A stretch of DNA of 64,000 nt from Lutimonas halocynthiae (GCF_030409835.1 NZ_JAUFQO010000002.1:62001-126000), one strand, 5' to 3'. Counted from the stretch's first letter, positions 18,199-29,439 are shown. Notes: generated by a model not told the origin, from the letters alone. Numbers and translations: made by a program.

Positions 18199-18738
18199 TT
18201 ATACTTTTAATTGATAAATATCTGATAGGTTACGGCCAAGACCATCATAGTCTAAACCATATCCTACAATAAATTTATCCTCAATTGATTTTCCAATATA
18301 ATCAATAGGTAATTCTTTTCTAAATACATCTGGTTTAAAAAACAAGGTAGCTATTTTGAGCTGCTTTACTTTTTTATCTCTGAAGATTTCATAGATTTCA
18401 GCAAGTGTATTGCCTGTATCAATTATGTCTTCGAGGATGACAACAGTGCGGCCTTCAAGATCCTCATTTATACCTACTAAATGCTTTATTTTCCCTGTTG
18501 AATTGACGCCCTCGTAAGAAGCCATTTTGACAAAAGTGATATGACACTCATGTGGGTATTTTCTCACGAAATCTGCCGCAAACATAAAAGATCCGTTAAG
18601 GATACCAATAAAAATTGGAACCTCATTAGGACCAAGGTCTTGTGCGATTTGTTTAGCTATGAATTCAACATAACGTTCAATCTTATCTCGATTGATAAAA
18701 GGAACGAAATGTTTATCATGAATCTGAATGGTTTCCAT
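18199..18738 (-). CDS. hpt: hypoxanthine phosphoribosyltransferase
   Basis: A 179-residue type I phosphoribosyltransferase that salvages hypoxanthine (and usually guanine) with PRPP. The PRPP loop is VVILEDIIDTGNTLAEI, and the C-terminal base-binding region is FIVGYGLDYDGLGRNL, both typical of the HPRT family. First gene of the likely hpt-adk-obgE operon; the minus-strand -7 element at 18803-18810 is the likely promoter, separated from secDF by a strong terminator. Confidence 0.95.
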   Translation of the reverse strand: METIQIHDKHFVPFINRDKIERYVEFIAKQIAQDLGPNEVPIFIGILNGSFMFAADFVRKYPHECHITFVKMASYEGVNSTGKIKHLVGINEDLEGRTVVILEDIIDTGNTLAEIYEIFRDKKVKQLKIATLFFKPDVFRKELPIDYIGKSIEDKFIVGYGLDYDGLGRNLSDIYQLKV

Positions 18739-18802
18739 TGTTAACTTACTGATTTTAATCGAATAAAATTGAGCTGCTTCAATCTTTATTCATAAGAAAG
18801 TG

Positions 18803-18810
18803 CAAAAATA
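18803..18810 (-). promoter_or_regulatory. -7 promoter element of hpt-adk-obgE
   Basis: TATTTTTG on the minus strand, an exact TAnnTTTG, located just after the secDF terminator and 64 bases before hpt. Confidence 0.55.
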
Positions 18811-18819
18811 CTAAAAAGT

Positions 18820-18856
18820 AAAAACCTTTTAGGAGATATTTCCTAAAAGGTTTTTA
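18820..18856 (-). terminator. intrinsic terminator of secDF
   Basis: A perfect 14-bp inverted repeat, 18821-18834 and 18841-18854, with a six-base loop and flanking A and T runs. It lies 34 bases after the secDF stop. Confidence 0.93.
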
Positions 18857-18889
18857 ATATGGTTTTAATCCCAAAAATGAGATTGAATA

Positions 18890-21862
18890 CTAGTCTTTTT
18901 TATCCTTATCTAATTTCTTAGTCGTATCGTACATGATAGGAGAAGCAATGAATAAAGATGAATAGGTACCTACAATTACCCCAATGATTAAGGCAAACAT
19001 AAATCCTTTAATCGAGTCCCCACCAAATAAAAATATGGCGAGTAACACTATTAATGTAGTCAAAGAAGTATTTACTGTTCTTCCTAAAGTACTGCTAAGC
19101 GCTGTATTGACAGTTCTTGAATACTTCCACATAGGATGCTTGTTATCAAATTCACGTATACGGTCAAATATAACCACAGTATCATTCAATGAGTATCCAA
19201 CTACAGTAAGGATGGCAGCTATAAAAGATTGCCCTATTTCCATATCAAATGGTAAGATCTTATAGAATAATGAGAAAATTGATAATACGATCAATACATC
19301 ATGGAAAACCGCAGCAACAGCACCTAAACTGTATTGCCATTTTCTAAATCGAAGCAGGATGTATAAAAACACTACGATCAAAGATCCAATGATAGCCCAA
19401 AATGCTGCTTGCTTGATATCATCTGCAATGGTGGGTCCAACCATATAGAATTCCATAATACCTACGTTCTGCTCATTTTCTGCACCTTTGAATTGTGCAT
19501 AGCTGAGTCCTTCAGGTAAATAAGGAGTTACACCATTAAATAACAAATTTTGAATTTCATCTTCTACCTCAACACCATAGTCATCTATCTTATATTTGGT
19601 AGTGATTTTTAATTGATTTGCAGACCCAAATGTTTTTACTTCAGGAGAGCTTTCAAAAGCATCTTTTAATGCATTGGCAATTTCAGGTGGACTTACATTA
19701 TCAGCAAACCTTACAGTATATGTTCTACCTCCTTTAAAATCAACACCATAATTTAATCCGTTGGTGAAAAGTGAGCCGATACCAATAACCAAAATGATTC
19801 CTGAGATCAGGTAAGACATTTTTCTTTTCTTAAGAAAATCAATGTTGATGTCTTTGAACCAGTTTTTAGTAATGTTTGTGTTAAAGGTTAATTTCTTTTC
19901 ATTATTTACATACCATTCGATCAGTAATCTTGTAATAAAAATGGCTGAAAATAATGACGTTACAATACCAATCATTAAAGTAGTCGCAAATCCTTTAACT
20001 GGTCCTGTACCAAATATATAAAGTATAATACCTGTAAGCAGTGTTGTTATGTTGGCGTCAAGAATAGAAGAAAGTGCTCCTCCAAAACCATCATTAATAG
20101 CTTCTTTAAGGCCTTTGCCTTTATTCAGTTCTTCTTTTATTCTTTCATAGATCAGCACGTTCGCATCTACTGACATACCAATGGTCAGAACGATACCTGC
20201 AATACCAGGAAGCGTTAATACAGCTCCAAAAGAAGTCAGAACACCAAAAATAAACAGTATGTTTAATGCTAAGGCTATATCCGAAAAGATCCCAGCCTTA
20301 CCATAATAGAATACCATCCATAATAACACGATGATCAGCGCTATAATAAAAGAGTATGTACCACTGTCAATAGCTTCCTGACCAAGAGATGGCCCTACTA
20401 CGTCAGATTGGATTATTCTTGCTGCAGCCGGCAATTTACCAGATTTAAGCGCATTGGCTAAATCTTGTGCTTCTTCAATTGAAAATTGTCCTGAAATTGA
20501 AGTTCTTCCTGTGGTGATTGCATCATTAACTCTTGGTGCAGAGTATACGTAGTCATCAAGAACAACGGCAACAAATTTACCAACATTTGCAGTGGTCATT
20601 TTTGCCCATTGCTTTGTTCCTTTACTATTCATGGTCATGCTCACTTCAGGATTTGCACCCATCTGGTCAAATACCTGTTGCGCGTCAGAAATCACATCTC
20701 CTTGGATAGGAGCAGCGTCGTTTCTGTTTGATTTTAAAGCATAAAGATTGATGAAATCGTTATTGGCCTTATTTTCCCAAGCGAATTTTGCGTATTTCAA
20801 TTCGTTTGGAAGCAGCGTTCTTACCTCTTTCATTGCAAGGTATTCATTGATAGACGCTGTGTCTTTTACATTCGCAGTAGCCAAAATTGAACTAATGTCA
20901 TTTTGTGACTGTGGAAAACGAACAAACAATTTGCTGAACAACGGATTGGTAGATTCAAAATCTACTGAATCTTTTACTTCTCCTAACAGATCATCAATTT
21001 CATCATCCTTAACTATAGAAGTATCTTTTTCTACTTCAGTCTTCTCGACTACTAATATTTCAGCAAGTTTGTTGTTTGCTGATAAAAAGAACTGAGATAG
21101 ATCCTGGTTTGTATACACTTCCCAAAATTGCAATTCTGCAGTACTTTGTAATAGTTTTCTAACACGATCAATATCTCTTGCACCTGGAAGTTCAATTAAG
21201 ATTCTTCCTGATTCACCAACTCTTTGGATGTTTGGTTGTGTAACACCAAAGCGGTCAATTCTACTTCTTAAAACTTCAAAAGCTGTATTGATTGAACCTT
21301 TTACTTCTTCTTGCAAGATAGGAGTTACGTCCTCATCTGACATTTTGAAGTTAATTTTGTCCTTCAGAGATTTATTCCCAAAAATACTAGGATCACTTAG
21401 CTTAACTGTTCCTTTACTTACAGTGGCAAATGATTCGATGAACAGATCAAAATAGTCCTTATCACTATCCTTTTGCGCTTTTGTCGCAAGATTTAGTGCT
21501 TCATTGAAGGCTGGGTTTTTTGATTCGTTTGATAATCCGTAAAGAATATCTCTTACAGATACCTCTAAAATGGCATTGATCCCTCCTTTAAGGTCAAGAC
21601 CTAAGTTGATTTCTTTTTCTTTTACTTCATCATATGTAAATTCGGTAAAACCTAAATTTACAACCGGTGTACCCGAAACAGAATCCAAATAATCTTGTTG
21701 CATTCTGCCTAACGCTTCCGCGTCAGAGGCATCAGCCTTTGATTCCGCGTAGATAACAGCATCATTCTCCACATTTTTTGCAAACCACGTAAATGAAAGT
21801 TGGTATAAACATACCAAACTTAAAATGATCGCAAATAACTTAATAAGTCCCTTGTTTTGCAT
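18890..21862 (-). CDS. secDF: fused protein-export subunit SecDF
   Basis: A 990-residue inner-membrane protein combining SecD and SecF, which uses the proton gradient to complete Sec-dependent export. The SecD half has an N-terminal helix, GLDLKGGINAILEV, the periplasmic P1 region (RIDRFGVTQPNIQRVGESGRILIELPGA), and GIAGIVLTIGMSVDANVLIYERIKEEL. The SecF half begins near residue 665 (NYGVDFKGGRTYTVRF) and has GYSLNDTVVIFDRIRE. Twelve membrane helices are expected. Fusion is the usual arrangement in Bacteroidota. Transcribed alone from the -7 element at 21907-21914. Confidence 0.96.
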   Translation of the reverse strand: MQNKGLIKLFAIILSLVCLYQLSFTWFAKNVENDAVIYAESKADASDAEALGRMQQDYLDSVSGTPVVNLGFTEFTYDEVKEKEINLGLDLKGGINAILEVSVRDILYGLSNESKNPAFNEALNLATKAQKDSDKDYFDLFIESFATVSKGTVKLSDPSIFGNKSLKDKINFKMSDEDVTPILQEEVKGSINTAFEVLRSRIDRFGVTQPNIQRVGESGRILIELPGARDIDRVRKLLQSTAELQFWEVYTNQDLSQFFLSANNKLAEILVVEKTEVEKDTSIVKDDEIDDLLGEVKDSVDFESTNPLFSKLFVRFPQSQNDISSILATANVKDTASINEYLAMKEVRTLLPNELKYAKFAWENKANNDFINLYALKSNRNDAAPIQGDVISDAQQVFDQMGANPEVSMTMNSKGTKQWAKMTTANVGKFVAVVLDDYVYSAPRVNDAITTGRTSISGQFSIEEAQDLANALKSGKLPAAARIIQSDVVGPSLGQEAIDSGTYSFIIALIIVLLWMVFYYGKAGIFSDIALALNILFIFGVLTSFGAVLTLPGIAGIVLTIGMSVDANVLIYERIKEELNKGKGLKEAINDGFGGALSSILDANITTLLTGIILYIFGTGPVKGFATTLMIGIVTSLFSAIFITRLLIEWYVNNEKKLTFNTNITKNWFKDINIDFLKKRKMSYLISGIILVIGIGSLFTNGLNYGVDFKGGRTYTVRFADNVSPPEIANALKDAFESSPEVKTFGSANQLKITTKYKIDDYGVEVEDEIQNLLFNGVTPYLPEGLSYAQFKGAENEQNVGIMEFYMVGPTIADDIKQAAFWAIIGSLIVVFLYILLRFRKWQYSLGAVAAVFHDVLIVLSIFSLFYKILPFDMEIGQSFIAAILTVVGYSLNDTVVIFDRIREFDNKHPMWKYSRTVNTALSSTLGRTVNTSLTTLIVLLAIFLFGGDSIKGFMFALIIGVIVGTYSSLFIASPIMYDTTKKLDKDKKD

Positions 21863-21906
21863 TGCTTATCTAAATTTAAAAAATCTTAGTTTTTGATATA
21901 ATCGGG

Positions 21907-21914
21907 CAAATATA
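21907..21914 (-). promoter_or_regulatory. -7 promoter element of secDF
   Basis: TATATTTG on the minus strand, an exact TAnnTTTG, 44 bases before the ATG, with TTTC (three of four bases of TTTG) 18 bases upstream. Confidence 0.55.
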
Positions 21915-22022
21915 CTCAAAAGATTTAGCTTTGAAAGAAATAAGACTTAAATTTTGGGGCAATTGAGGTATTCAATTTAGTCGTTATTTTTAGTACTTTA
22001 GTAAAGTAAAACCTACAAGAAA

Positions 22023-23696
22023 ATGGAACATCTCACTGATATTGACATTGCTCAAAACACAACACTTATTCATATTAAAGAAATCGCTTCAAAATTAAAA
22101 ATTGAAGAAGATGATCTTGAACTTTATGGAAAGTTTAAAGCAAAATTGCCCCTTGATTTAATAGATGAAAAAGAGGTGGCAAAAAACAACCTAATTTTGG
22201 TTACTGCGATAACGCCTACTCCGGCAGGGGAAGGTAAGACAACCGTATCTATCGGCCTGACAGAAGGATTGAATAAAATTGGCGAGCAAGCCACAGTAGT
22301 CTTGAGAGAACCTTCTTTAGGACCTGTTTTTGGTATTAAAGGTGGTGCTGCGGGAGGTGGTTATTCTCAAGTGGTTCCAATGGAAGATATAAACTTGCAC
22401 TTTACCGGTGATTTTAACGCCGTTGAAAAAGCCAATAATTTACTCTCAGCATTGGTTGATAATAATTTACAGGCAGCCAAGAATTTGAACCTTGATCCAA
22501 GGACCATATTTTGGAAAAGGGTCATTGATATGAATGACAGGTCGTTGAGAAATATAACTATTGGTCTTGGTGGAACGGCCAATGGAGTTCCGAGAGAAGA
22601 TGGATTTAACATAACGCCGGCTTCTGAAGTGATGGCTATTTTATGTATGGCATCAGGTTTCGCGGATTTGAAAAAACGTCTTGGAGATATTTTTATAGGT
22701 TTCACTTTTGACAAAAAACCAGTTTTTGCCAGAGATCTTAAAGCAGAAAATGCCATGGCAATTTTGTTAAAGGATGCGATAAAACCGAATTTGGTTCAGA
22801 CGCTGGAGAGGAATCCTGCCATCATTCATGGTGGCCCTTTTGCCAACATAGCGCAGGGTACCAATACCATCTTAGCAACTAAAATGGGCTTATCATTGTC
22901 TAAGTATGTTGTGACAGAGGCCGGGTTTGGAGCTGATCTTGGAGCAGAAAAATTCTTGAATATTAAATGTGCAGCCTCAGGATTGAGCCCCAAAGCAGTA
23001 GTTTTAGTGGCTACGATAAGGGCTTTGAGACATCATGGTGGCGCTGTAAAAGAAGCAGTGAATGAGCCCAGCACAAAATTTGTGGCAGCAGGAATGGCCA
23101 ACCTTGAAAAGCATATTGAGAATATTAGAAAATTTAATATTGAACCTGTAGTTGCCATCAATTCTTTTACAAATGATACGCCTGAAGAATTTGATCTTGT
23201 TGTCGATGCCTGTAAAAAACTAGGTGTTGAGGCAGTGATCTCGGATGGATGGGCCAATGGCGGCAACGGGACTATAGAACTTGCCAACGCTGTTAAAAGA
23301 ATAGTCGAACAAGGGCAATCTAATTTCAAACCTTTGTATGATTGGAAATCTCCGGTAAAAGAAAAAATAGAGATCATAGCTCGTGAAATTTATGGTGCCG
23401 TTTCGGTAGATTATGATAAAAAGGCGAAATTAAATTTGAGAAGAATAGATCGTCTGGGGTTTAGCGATTTTGCAATTTGTATGGCGAAAACACAGAAGTC
23501 ATTTTCTGATAATGAAACTTTGGTTGGTCGTCCTGAAGATTTTGTCGTAACCGTAAGGGAGATAGAAATTGCGGCCGGAGCCGGATTTATCATTCCGATT
23601 TTAGGCAAGATGATGAGAATGCCAGGATTGCCAGCACATCCTGCATCAGAGAATATGAGTATTGATGACGATGGTGTTATTTCTGGATTATCTTGA
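22023..23696 (+). CDS. fhs: formate--tetrahydrofolate ligase
   Basis: A 557-residue cytoplasmic enzyme joining formate to tetrahydrofolate with ATP, giving 10-formyl-THF for one-carbon metabolism. Visible motifs are the P-loop-like TPTPAGEGKTTVSIGL, REPSLGPVFGIKGGAAGGGYSQVVPMEDINLHFTGDF, DMNDRSLRNI and the C-terminal GAGFIIPILGKMMRMPGLPAHPAS, all characteristic. Length is normal. Divergent from secDF across 160 bases. Confidence 0.97.
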   Translation: MEHLTDIDIAQNTTLIHIKEIASKLKIEEDDLELYGKFKAKLPLDLIDEKEVAKNNLILVTAITPTPAGEGKTTVSIGLTEGLNKIGEQATVVLREPSLGPVFGIKGGAAGGGYSQVVPMEDINLHFTGDFNAVEKANNLLSALVDNNLQAAKNLNLDPRTIFWKRVIDMNDRSLRNITIGLGGTANGVPREDGFNITPASEVMAILCMASGFADLKKRLGDIFIGFTFDKKPVFARDLKAENAMAILLKDAIKPNLVQTLERNPAIIHGGPFANIAQGTNTILATKMGLSLSKYVVTEAGFGADLGAEKFLNIKCAASGLSPKAVVLVATIRALRHHGGAVKEAVNEPSTKFVAAGMANLEKHIENIRKFNIEPVVAINSFTNDTPEEFDLVVDACKKLGVEAVISDGWANGGNGTIELANAVKRIVEQGQSNFKPLYDWKSPVKEKIEIIAREIYGAVSVDYDKKAKLNLRRIDRLGFSDFAICMAKTQKSFSDNETLVGRPEDFVVTVREIEIAAGAGFIIPILGKMMRMPGLPAHPASENMSIDDDGVISGLS

Positions 23697-23788
23697 TCAT
23701 TAAATTTCTTTTAACATTTTTTTAAGGATATATTTCGTAGCAAAAATTGATTTTTGGGGACTTATTTAAAGTACAAAAAACAATATTT

Positions 23789-25672
23789 ATGAAACATATT
23801 TTACTTTATAGTTTATTTCTGGGATTACTCTTAGCAAGTTGTGGAACGACTAAGAATACTGCTAAAGATCTTGCTGCTGCAAATCCAATTGAAAGCAATA
23901 TTGATATTACAAAAGTGGATAAAGATAAAATCCCGGTTCAAGTTGATCCGGGAAGGTTTTCAAAAGACACTATCGTTTTTAGGTTGCCAAGAGTAGTTCA
24001 GGGAACCTATGCTGTGAGTGATTTCGGAAGTTTTATCGATGATTTCAAAGCTTTAGATTATGAAGGCAATGAATTGCGGTTTGAAAAGAAAGATGTCAAT
24101 ACCTGGATCATTTATGAAGCCAAAAAACTCGATAAGATAACTTACTGGGTTAATGACACTTTTGATATTGAGGGAGGAGATCAGCCTACACCTTTTTCAC
24201 CTTCAGGCACTAATATCGAAAGTGATAATTATGTTTTGAATCTGCACGGCTTTGTTGGTTATTTCGATTCACTTAAAGCAAATTCATATGTCATTAACGT
24301 CACAGCTCCTATTGAATTTGATAGGACTTCCGCTTTGTTGATGGTAGAAGAGAATATAAGTGATGATGGTAAATATGTGACTACAAGGTATAAAGCAGAA
24401 AGATATTTTGATGTTACTGACAATCCAATGATGTATGGTAAACTGGATGTTGAAGAGTTTCAAGTAGGTGATATCAAGATTGTTTTAAGTGTCTATTCTC
24501 CGAACAATGAACACAGCGTAAAGACCTTAAAGGAAACCATCTTCAAAATGATGCAGGCGCAGAAGGCTTATTTAGGAGAGACCAATAGCACCAAGCGCTA
24601 TGATATTTATGTTTATTTAGCAGGACATTCTAATGGTTCACCAAAAGGTTTTGGTGCTTTGGAACATCATACTTCGACGGTTGTCGTTATGCCAGAATCA
24701 ATGTCTCAGGAAAGTCTTGAAAGTAGTTTAATTGATATCGTTTCTCATGAATTCTTTCATATTTTAACACCATTATCAGTTCATTCAGAGGATGTCCATT
24801 ATTTTGATTACGACCAACCAACTTTTTCAGAACACTTATGGATGTACGAGGGTTTGACTGAGTATTTTGCAACCCTGTTTCAGGTGAATCAAGGTCTTGT
24901 TTCTGAGGATCAGTTCTATACCAAGCTGCTGGAGAAAATCAATACAGCTTCAACCCTGGATGACACCATGAGTTTTACAGAAATGAGTAAAAATATATTG
25001 GATAAACCTTATGCCGACAATTACTTCAATGTATATCAAAAGGGGGCTTTAATAGGGATGTGCTTGGATATTATCATCAGAGAAGAGAGTCAAGGTCAGA
25101 GAGGAATTCTTTCTGTGATGAAAGAGTTAGCTGTTAAATATGGTGTTGACAAACCTTTTGAGGATGAGATGATAATCGACGAAATCGTCAAAATGACCTA
25201 TCCATCAGTGGCCACCTTCTTTAAAGACCACGTTGTTGGTGGTACTCCGATTGACTATAATTTGTATTTCGCAAAAGTGGGACTTGGAATGAATGATGGA
25301 AAAGTTGAGACAAATTATGTTCAGAATGCTGGAAAAATGATTATTCGGGGAGACAGACAAACTGGTTCGATCATGTTTAATGATGAGGTTATCGACAATA
25401 GTTTTTGGAAGGAATCTGGAGCTCAAGCAAATGACAAGATTAAAGAAATTAACGGTGTGACCTTATCTCGAGAAAATGCAAATTCAGTTTTTGGAGAAGT
25501 ATTTGGTTGGAAGCCTGGAACAGAAATCAATGTGTTATTAGAAAGGGGAGGGGAAGATATTCGTATAGAGAAGATTTTGACTCCAACATATACTACAGGG
25601 AAAAAGCTAAGTTTAAATCCAGATGCTACAACTGATCAGAAATCCTTATTAAATGCCTGGTTGAAGGGTTAG
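23789..25672 (+). CDS. M61-family metallopeptidase lipoprotein with C-terminal PDZ-like domain
   Basis: A 627-residue protein. The start at ATG 23789 gives a clear lipoprotein signal (LFLGLLLASCGTT), while the longer frame from TTG 23747 buries it. An N-terminal beta domain precedes a gluzincin catalytic domain with zinc motif HEFFH (His320 to His324) and downstream glutamate Glu354 in MYEGLTEYFA. The tail (ANDKIKEINGVTLS...NVLLERGGED) reads as a PDZ-like domain. This is the glycyl-aminopeptidase-like M61 architecture. Expected in the periplasm or anchored in the envelope. Ends at a strong shared terminator. Confidence 0.9.
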   Translation: MKHILLYSLFLGLLLASCGTTKNTAKDLAAANPIESNIDITKVDKDKIPVQVDPGRFSKDTIVFRLPRVVQGTYAVSDFGSFIDDFKALDYEGNELRFEKKDVNTWIIYEAKKLDKITYWVNDTFDIEGGDQPTPFSPSGTNIESDNYVLNLHGFVGYFDSLKANSYVINVTAPIEFDRTSALLMVEENISDDGKYVTTRYKAERYFDVTDNPMMYGKLDVEEFQVGDIKIVLSVYSPNNEHSVKTLKETIFKMMQAQKAYLGETNSTKRYDIYVYLAGHSNGSPKGFGALEHHTSTVVVMPESMSQESLESSLIDIVSHEFFHILTPLSVHSEDVHYFDYDQPTFSEHLWMYEGLTEYFATLFQVNQGLVSEDQFYTKLLEKINTASTLDDTMSFTEMSKNILDKPYADNYFNVYQKGALIGMCLDIIIREESQGQRGILSVMKELAVKYGVDKPFEDEMIIDEIVKMTYPSVATFFKDHVVGGTPIDYNLYFAKVGLGMNDGKVETNYVQNAGKMIIRGDRQTGSIMFNDEVIDNSFWKESGAQANDKIKEINGVTLSRENANSVFGEVFGWKPGTEINVLLERGGEDIRIEKILTPTYTTGKKLSLNPDATTDQKSLLNAWLKG

Positions 25673-25693
25673 TGATTAAGAATTAATAGTATA

Positions 25694-25731
25694 AAAAAAG
25701 CCATGTATTAGCTTTAATACATGGCTTTTTA
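25694..25731. terminator. bidirectional terminator between M61 peptidase and mdh
   Basis: A 15-bp stem, GCCATGTATTA-type left arm (25696-25710) and its complement (25715-25729), with a four-base loop and A/T runs on both sides. It can serve both convergent genes. Confidence 0.92.
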
Positions 25732-25749
25732 TTTTTAAAGAAAACGCTC

Positions 25750-26685
25750 TTAGCTAACAGTTTCTTCTAGTAAACCATTTGTTTTTCTAACAGCTTCAGC
25801 GCTTGTTTGCAACTTTTCTGTTTCGGCTGCATTTAGATCGAGTTCAACGATTGACTCAATACCATTTTTCCCAATAATACAAGGAACGCCAATTGAAATG
25901 TCATTAAGACCGTATTCACCATCTAATAGTGCTGAACATGGGAACAATTTTTTATGATCACAAGCGATAGCTTGAACCATAGCTGACACAGCTGCTCCTG
26001 GAGCATACCAGGCACTTGTGCCTAACATTTTAGTCAAAGTTGCTCCACCAACCTTAGTTGCTTCAGCAACTTCGTTGATTTTATCTTCAGATAAGAATTT
26101 GCTTACAGGAACACTGTTTCTGGCAGCAAGACGCGTTAATGGAATCATTCCTGTATCACTATGACCACCAATTACGATTCCTTGAACGTCAGATGCAGGG
26201 CAACCTAAAGCTTCTGAAAGACGGTATTTAAATCTAGCACTATCAAGAGCACCACCCATACCGATAATACGGTTTCTAGGCAATCCAAGCGCTTTATGAG
26301 TAAGGTATGCCATGGTGTCCATTGGGTTACTTACTACTATAAAGATCACATTTGGAGAATGTTCCAATATGCTTCCTGCAACAGATTTAACGATTCCTGC
26401 ATTAATGCCGATAAGCTCTTCTCTTGTCATTCCGGGCTTACGTGGAATTCCACTTGTGATAACAGCAACATCACTATTGGCAGTTTTTGAATAATCATTT
26501 GTACTTCCTGTAATTAAAGTGTCAAAACCGTTTAAGGAAGCTGTTTGCATAAGGTCCATAGCTTTTCCTTCGGCATAACTTTCTTTAATGTCAACAATGA
26601 CAACCTCTGAGGCGAAATCTTTGATTGCGATGTATTCGGCACAACTGGCTCCTACCGCTCCTGCACCTACTATAGTTACTTTCAT
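25750..26685 (-). CDS. mdh: malate dehydrogenase
   Basis: A 311-residue NAD-dependent enzyme of the TCA cycle, of the LDH-like class. The Rossmann motif is VTIVGAGAVGAS, with Asp32 region VIVDIKE selecting NAD. Substrate and catalytic residues are Arg82 and Arg88 (GIPRKPGMTREEL), Asp148 and Arg151 (GGALDSARF) and His175 (GGHSDTGM). Arginine at the position after the GIPRKPGM motif favours oxaloacetate/malate over pyruvate/lactate. Monocistronic by its surrounding terminators. Confidence 0.95.
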   Translation of the reverse strand: MKVTIVGAGAVGASCAEYIAIKDFASEVVIVDIKESYAEGKAMDLMQTASLNGFDTLITGSTNDYSKTANSDVAVITSGIPRKPGMTREELIGINAGIVKSVAGSILEHSPNVIFIVVSNPMDTMAYLTHKALGLPRNRIIGMGGALDSARFKYRLSEALGCPASDVQGIVIGGHSDTGMIPLTRLAARNSVPVSKFLSEDKINEVAEATKVGGATLTKMLGTSAWYAPGAAVSAMVQAIACDHKKLFPCSALLDGEYGLNDISIGVPCIIGKNGIESIVELDLNAAETEKLQTSAEAVRKTNGLLEETVS

Positions 26686-26730
26686 TTTACTAAAATTTTA
26701 TAATTAATTAAATATGTTTGTTCTAATTGT

Positions 26731-26765
26731 AAAGACCCAAGGTCTTTTCAGAATCTTGGGTCTTT
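26731..26765 (-). terminator. hairpin terminator after gyrB
   Basis: A perfect 11-bp stem, AAAGACCCAAG (26731-26741) and CTTGGGTCTTT (26755-26765), 8 bases after the gyrB stop. The T run on the minus strand is short, so efficiency is uncertain. Confidence 0.7.
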
Positions 26766-26773
26766 ATAAATGT

Positions 26774-28771
<1,998 letters not shown>

Positions 28772-28871
28772 TTATAGGTGTTTTTTTTACATTTTTAAAG
28801 CGTAGAAGTTATCAACATTATTAGAGGTGTGAACCTTTAGATTCTTTGATCTATTCAATGGTTTTTGGGCA

Positions 28872-29082
28872 TAAAAAAAACCTGTTCAGATTAACTCTAA
28901 ACAGGTTTTTTTTGTTCTGCAAATTAAAATAGCTTAATATTTGTATTATTTGCATTGTTGATCACATTCGAGATACTATTCCCCTCAGTCCAATATTCTT
29001 ATGTTGATCAACTTTTATGATAAACTAAAAGTTTACTTTTTTACTAAGACCTAAACCCAAGACATGCTTGCAATTTAAATCT
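28872..29082 (-). ncRNA. candidate small RNA A (first of a tandem pair)
   Basis: Predicted transcript of about 210 bases on the minus strand, from just after the exact -7 element TACATTTG (29094-29087) to the intrinsic terminator at 28874-28912. Within it are a hairpin TAAACT/AGTTTA (29021-29035), a second hairpin GTTGATCA/TGATCAAC (28957-28964 with 29005-29012) whose loop carries GAGGGGAAT (28986-28978), a small ATTAA-GCTATT-TTAAT hairpin near 28922-28938, and the terminator. No convincing reading frame is present. The copy at 29148-29367 has the same layout with different stem sequences. Not a family I can name; it is not obviously 6S RNA. Confidence 0.6.
28874..28912 (-). terminator. intrinsic terminator of candidate sRNA A
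   Basis: Stem CCTGTT (28881-28886) with AACAGG (28900-28905), extended by A/T runs of eight bases on either side. On the minus strand it ends in eight T. No protein gene ends here, which is what pointed to a noncoding transcript. Confidence 0.85.
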
Positions 29083-29086
29083 GTGA

Positions 29087-29132
29087 CAAATGTAATTGCT
29101 AATTCTGAAGAAAATCTGAAGTTTTGTTCAGA
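29087..29132 (-). promoter_or_regulatory. promoter and OmpR-type operator of sRNA A
   Basis: Read on the minus strand: TCTGAA (29132-29127), 6 bases, TTCAGA (29120-29115), 5 bases, TTCAGA (29109-29104), 9 bases, TACATTTG (29094-29087). The two TTCAGA boxes are 11 bp apart and sit where a -33 element would be, which is absent. The same geometry recurs at sRNA B. Confidence 0.6.
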
Positions 29133-29147
29133 ATTAGATTTTTTTTT

Positions 29148-29186
29148 AAAAAAGCCTGTAAAAATATAATCTTTACAGGCTCTTTA
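29148..29186 (-). terminator. intrinsic terminator of candidate sRNA B
   Basis: A perfect 10-bp stem, AGCCTGTAAA (29153-29162) and TTTACAGGCT (29172-29181), followed on the minus strand by a T run. Confidence 0.85.
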
Positions 29187-29367
29187 TTCAATTAAAACAG
29201 CTTAATGCTTCAAATGATTTGCCTGATTCTATTTGTTAGGTTCCATTCCCCTCAAAACTTTGCCGTTTAAATAGAATGAGCTTGTATCTTCTTTGTTATT
29301 TCAGTATTCATAGCATGAATTTTTGAACGTTCTGAAATAGTCATTTAAATAAATAACAATCAGATAA
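29148..29367 (-). ncRNA. candidate small RNA B (second of a tandem pair)
   Basis: Predicted transcript of about 220 bases on the minus strand, from just after TACATTTG (29380-29373) to the terminator at 29148-29186. It has a hairpin with arms TATTTCAG/CTGAAATA (29297-29304 with 29332-29339) capped by ATTCAT/ATGAAT, a second hairpin ATTCTATTT/AAATAGAAT (29226-29234 with 29269-29277) with GAGGGGAAT in its loop (29253-29245), the conserved ATTAA-GCTGTT-TTAAT element (29190-29206) and the terminator. Promoters of copies A and B are 286 bases apart. It lies 60-70 bases downstream of the histidine kinase stop codon. Confidence 0.6.
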
Positions 29368-29372
29368 CGGGA

Positions 29373-29418
29373 CAAATGTAAGTGGCATTTCTAAAGGAAA
29401 TCTGAAGAAAAATTCAGA
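29373..29418 (-). promoter_or_regulatory. promoter and OmpR-type operator of sRNA B
   Basis: Read on the minus strand: TCTGAA (29418-29413), 6 bases, TTCAGA (29406-29401), 5 bases, TTTAGA (29395-29390), 9 bases, TACATTTG (29380-29373). Every spacing equals that of the sRNA A promoter, although the spacer bases differ. Confidence 0.6.
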
Positions 29419-29439
29419 TTTTGTTAAAGTTTATTTTTT

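Noticed and set aside
29267-29344. A 25-codon frame starting MTISERSKIHAMN inside candidate sRNA B
   Set aside because: The other copy has no matching frame (its nearest ATG stops after four codons), while hairpins and terminator are kept in both. RNA structure, not a peptide, is what is conserved.
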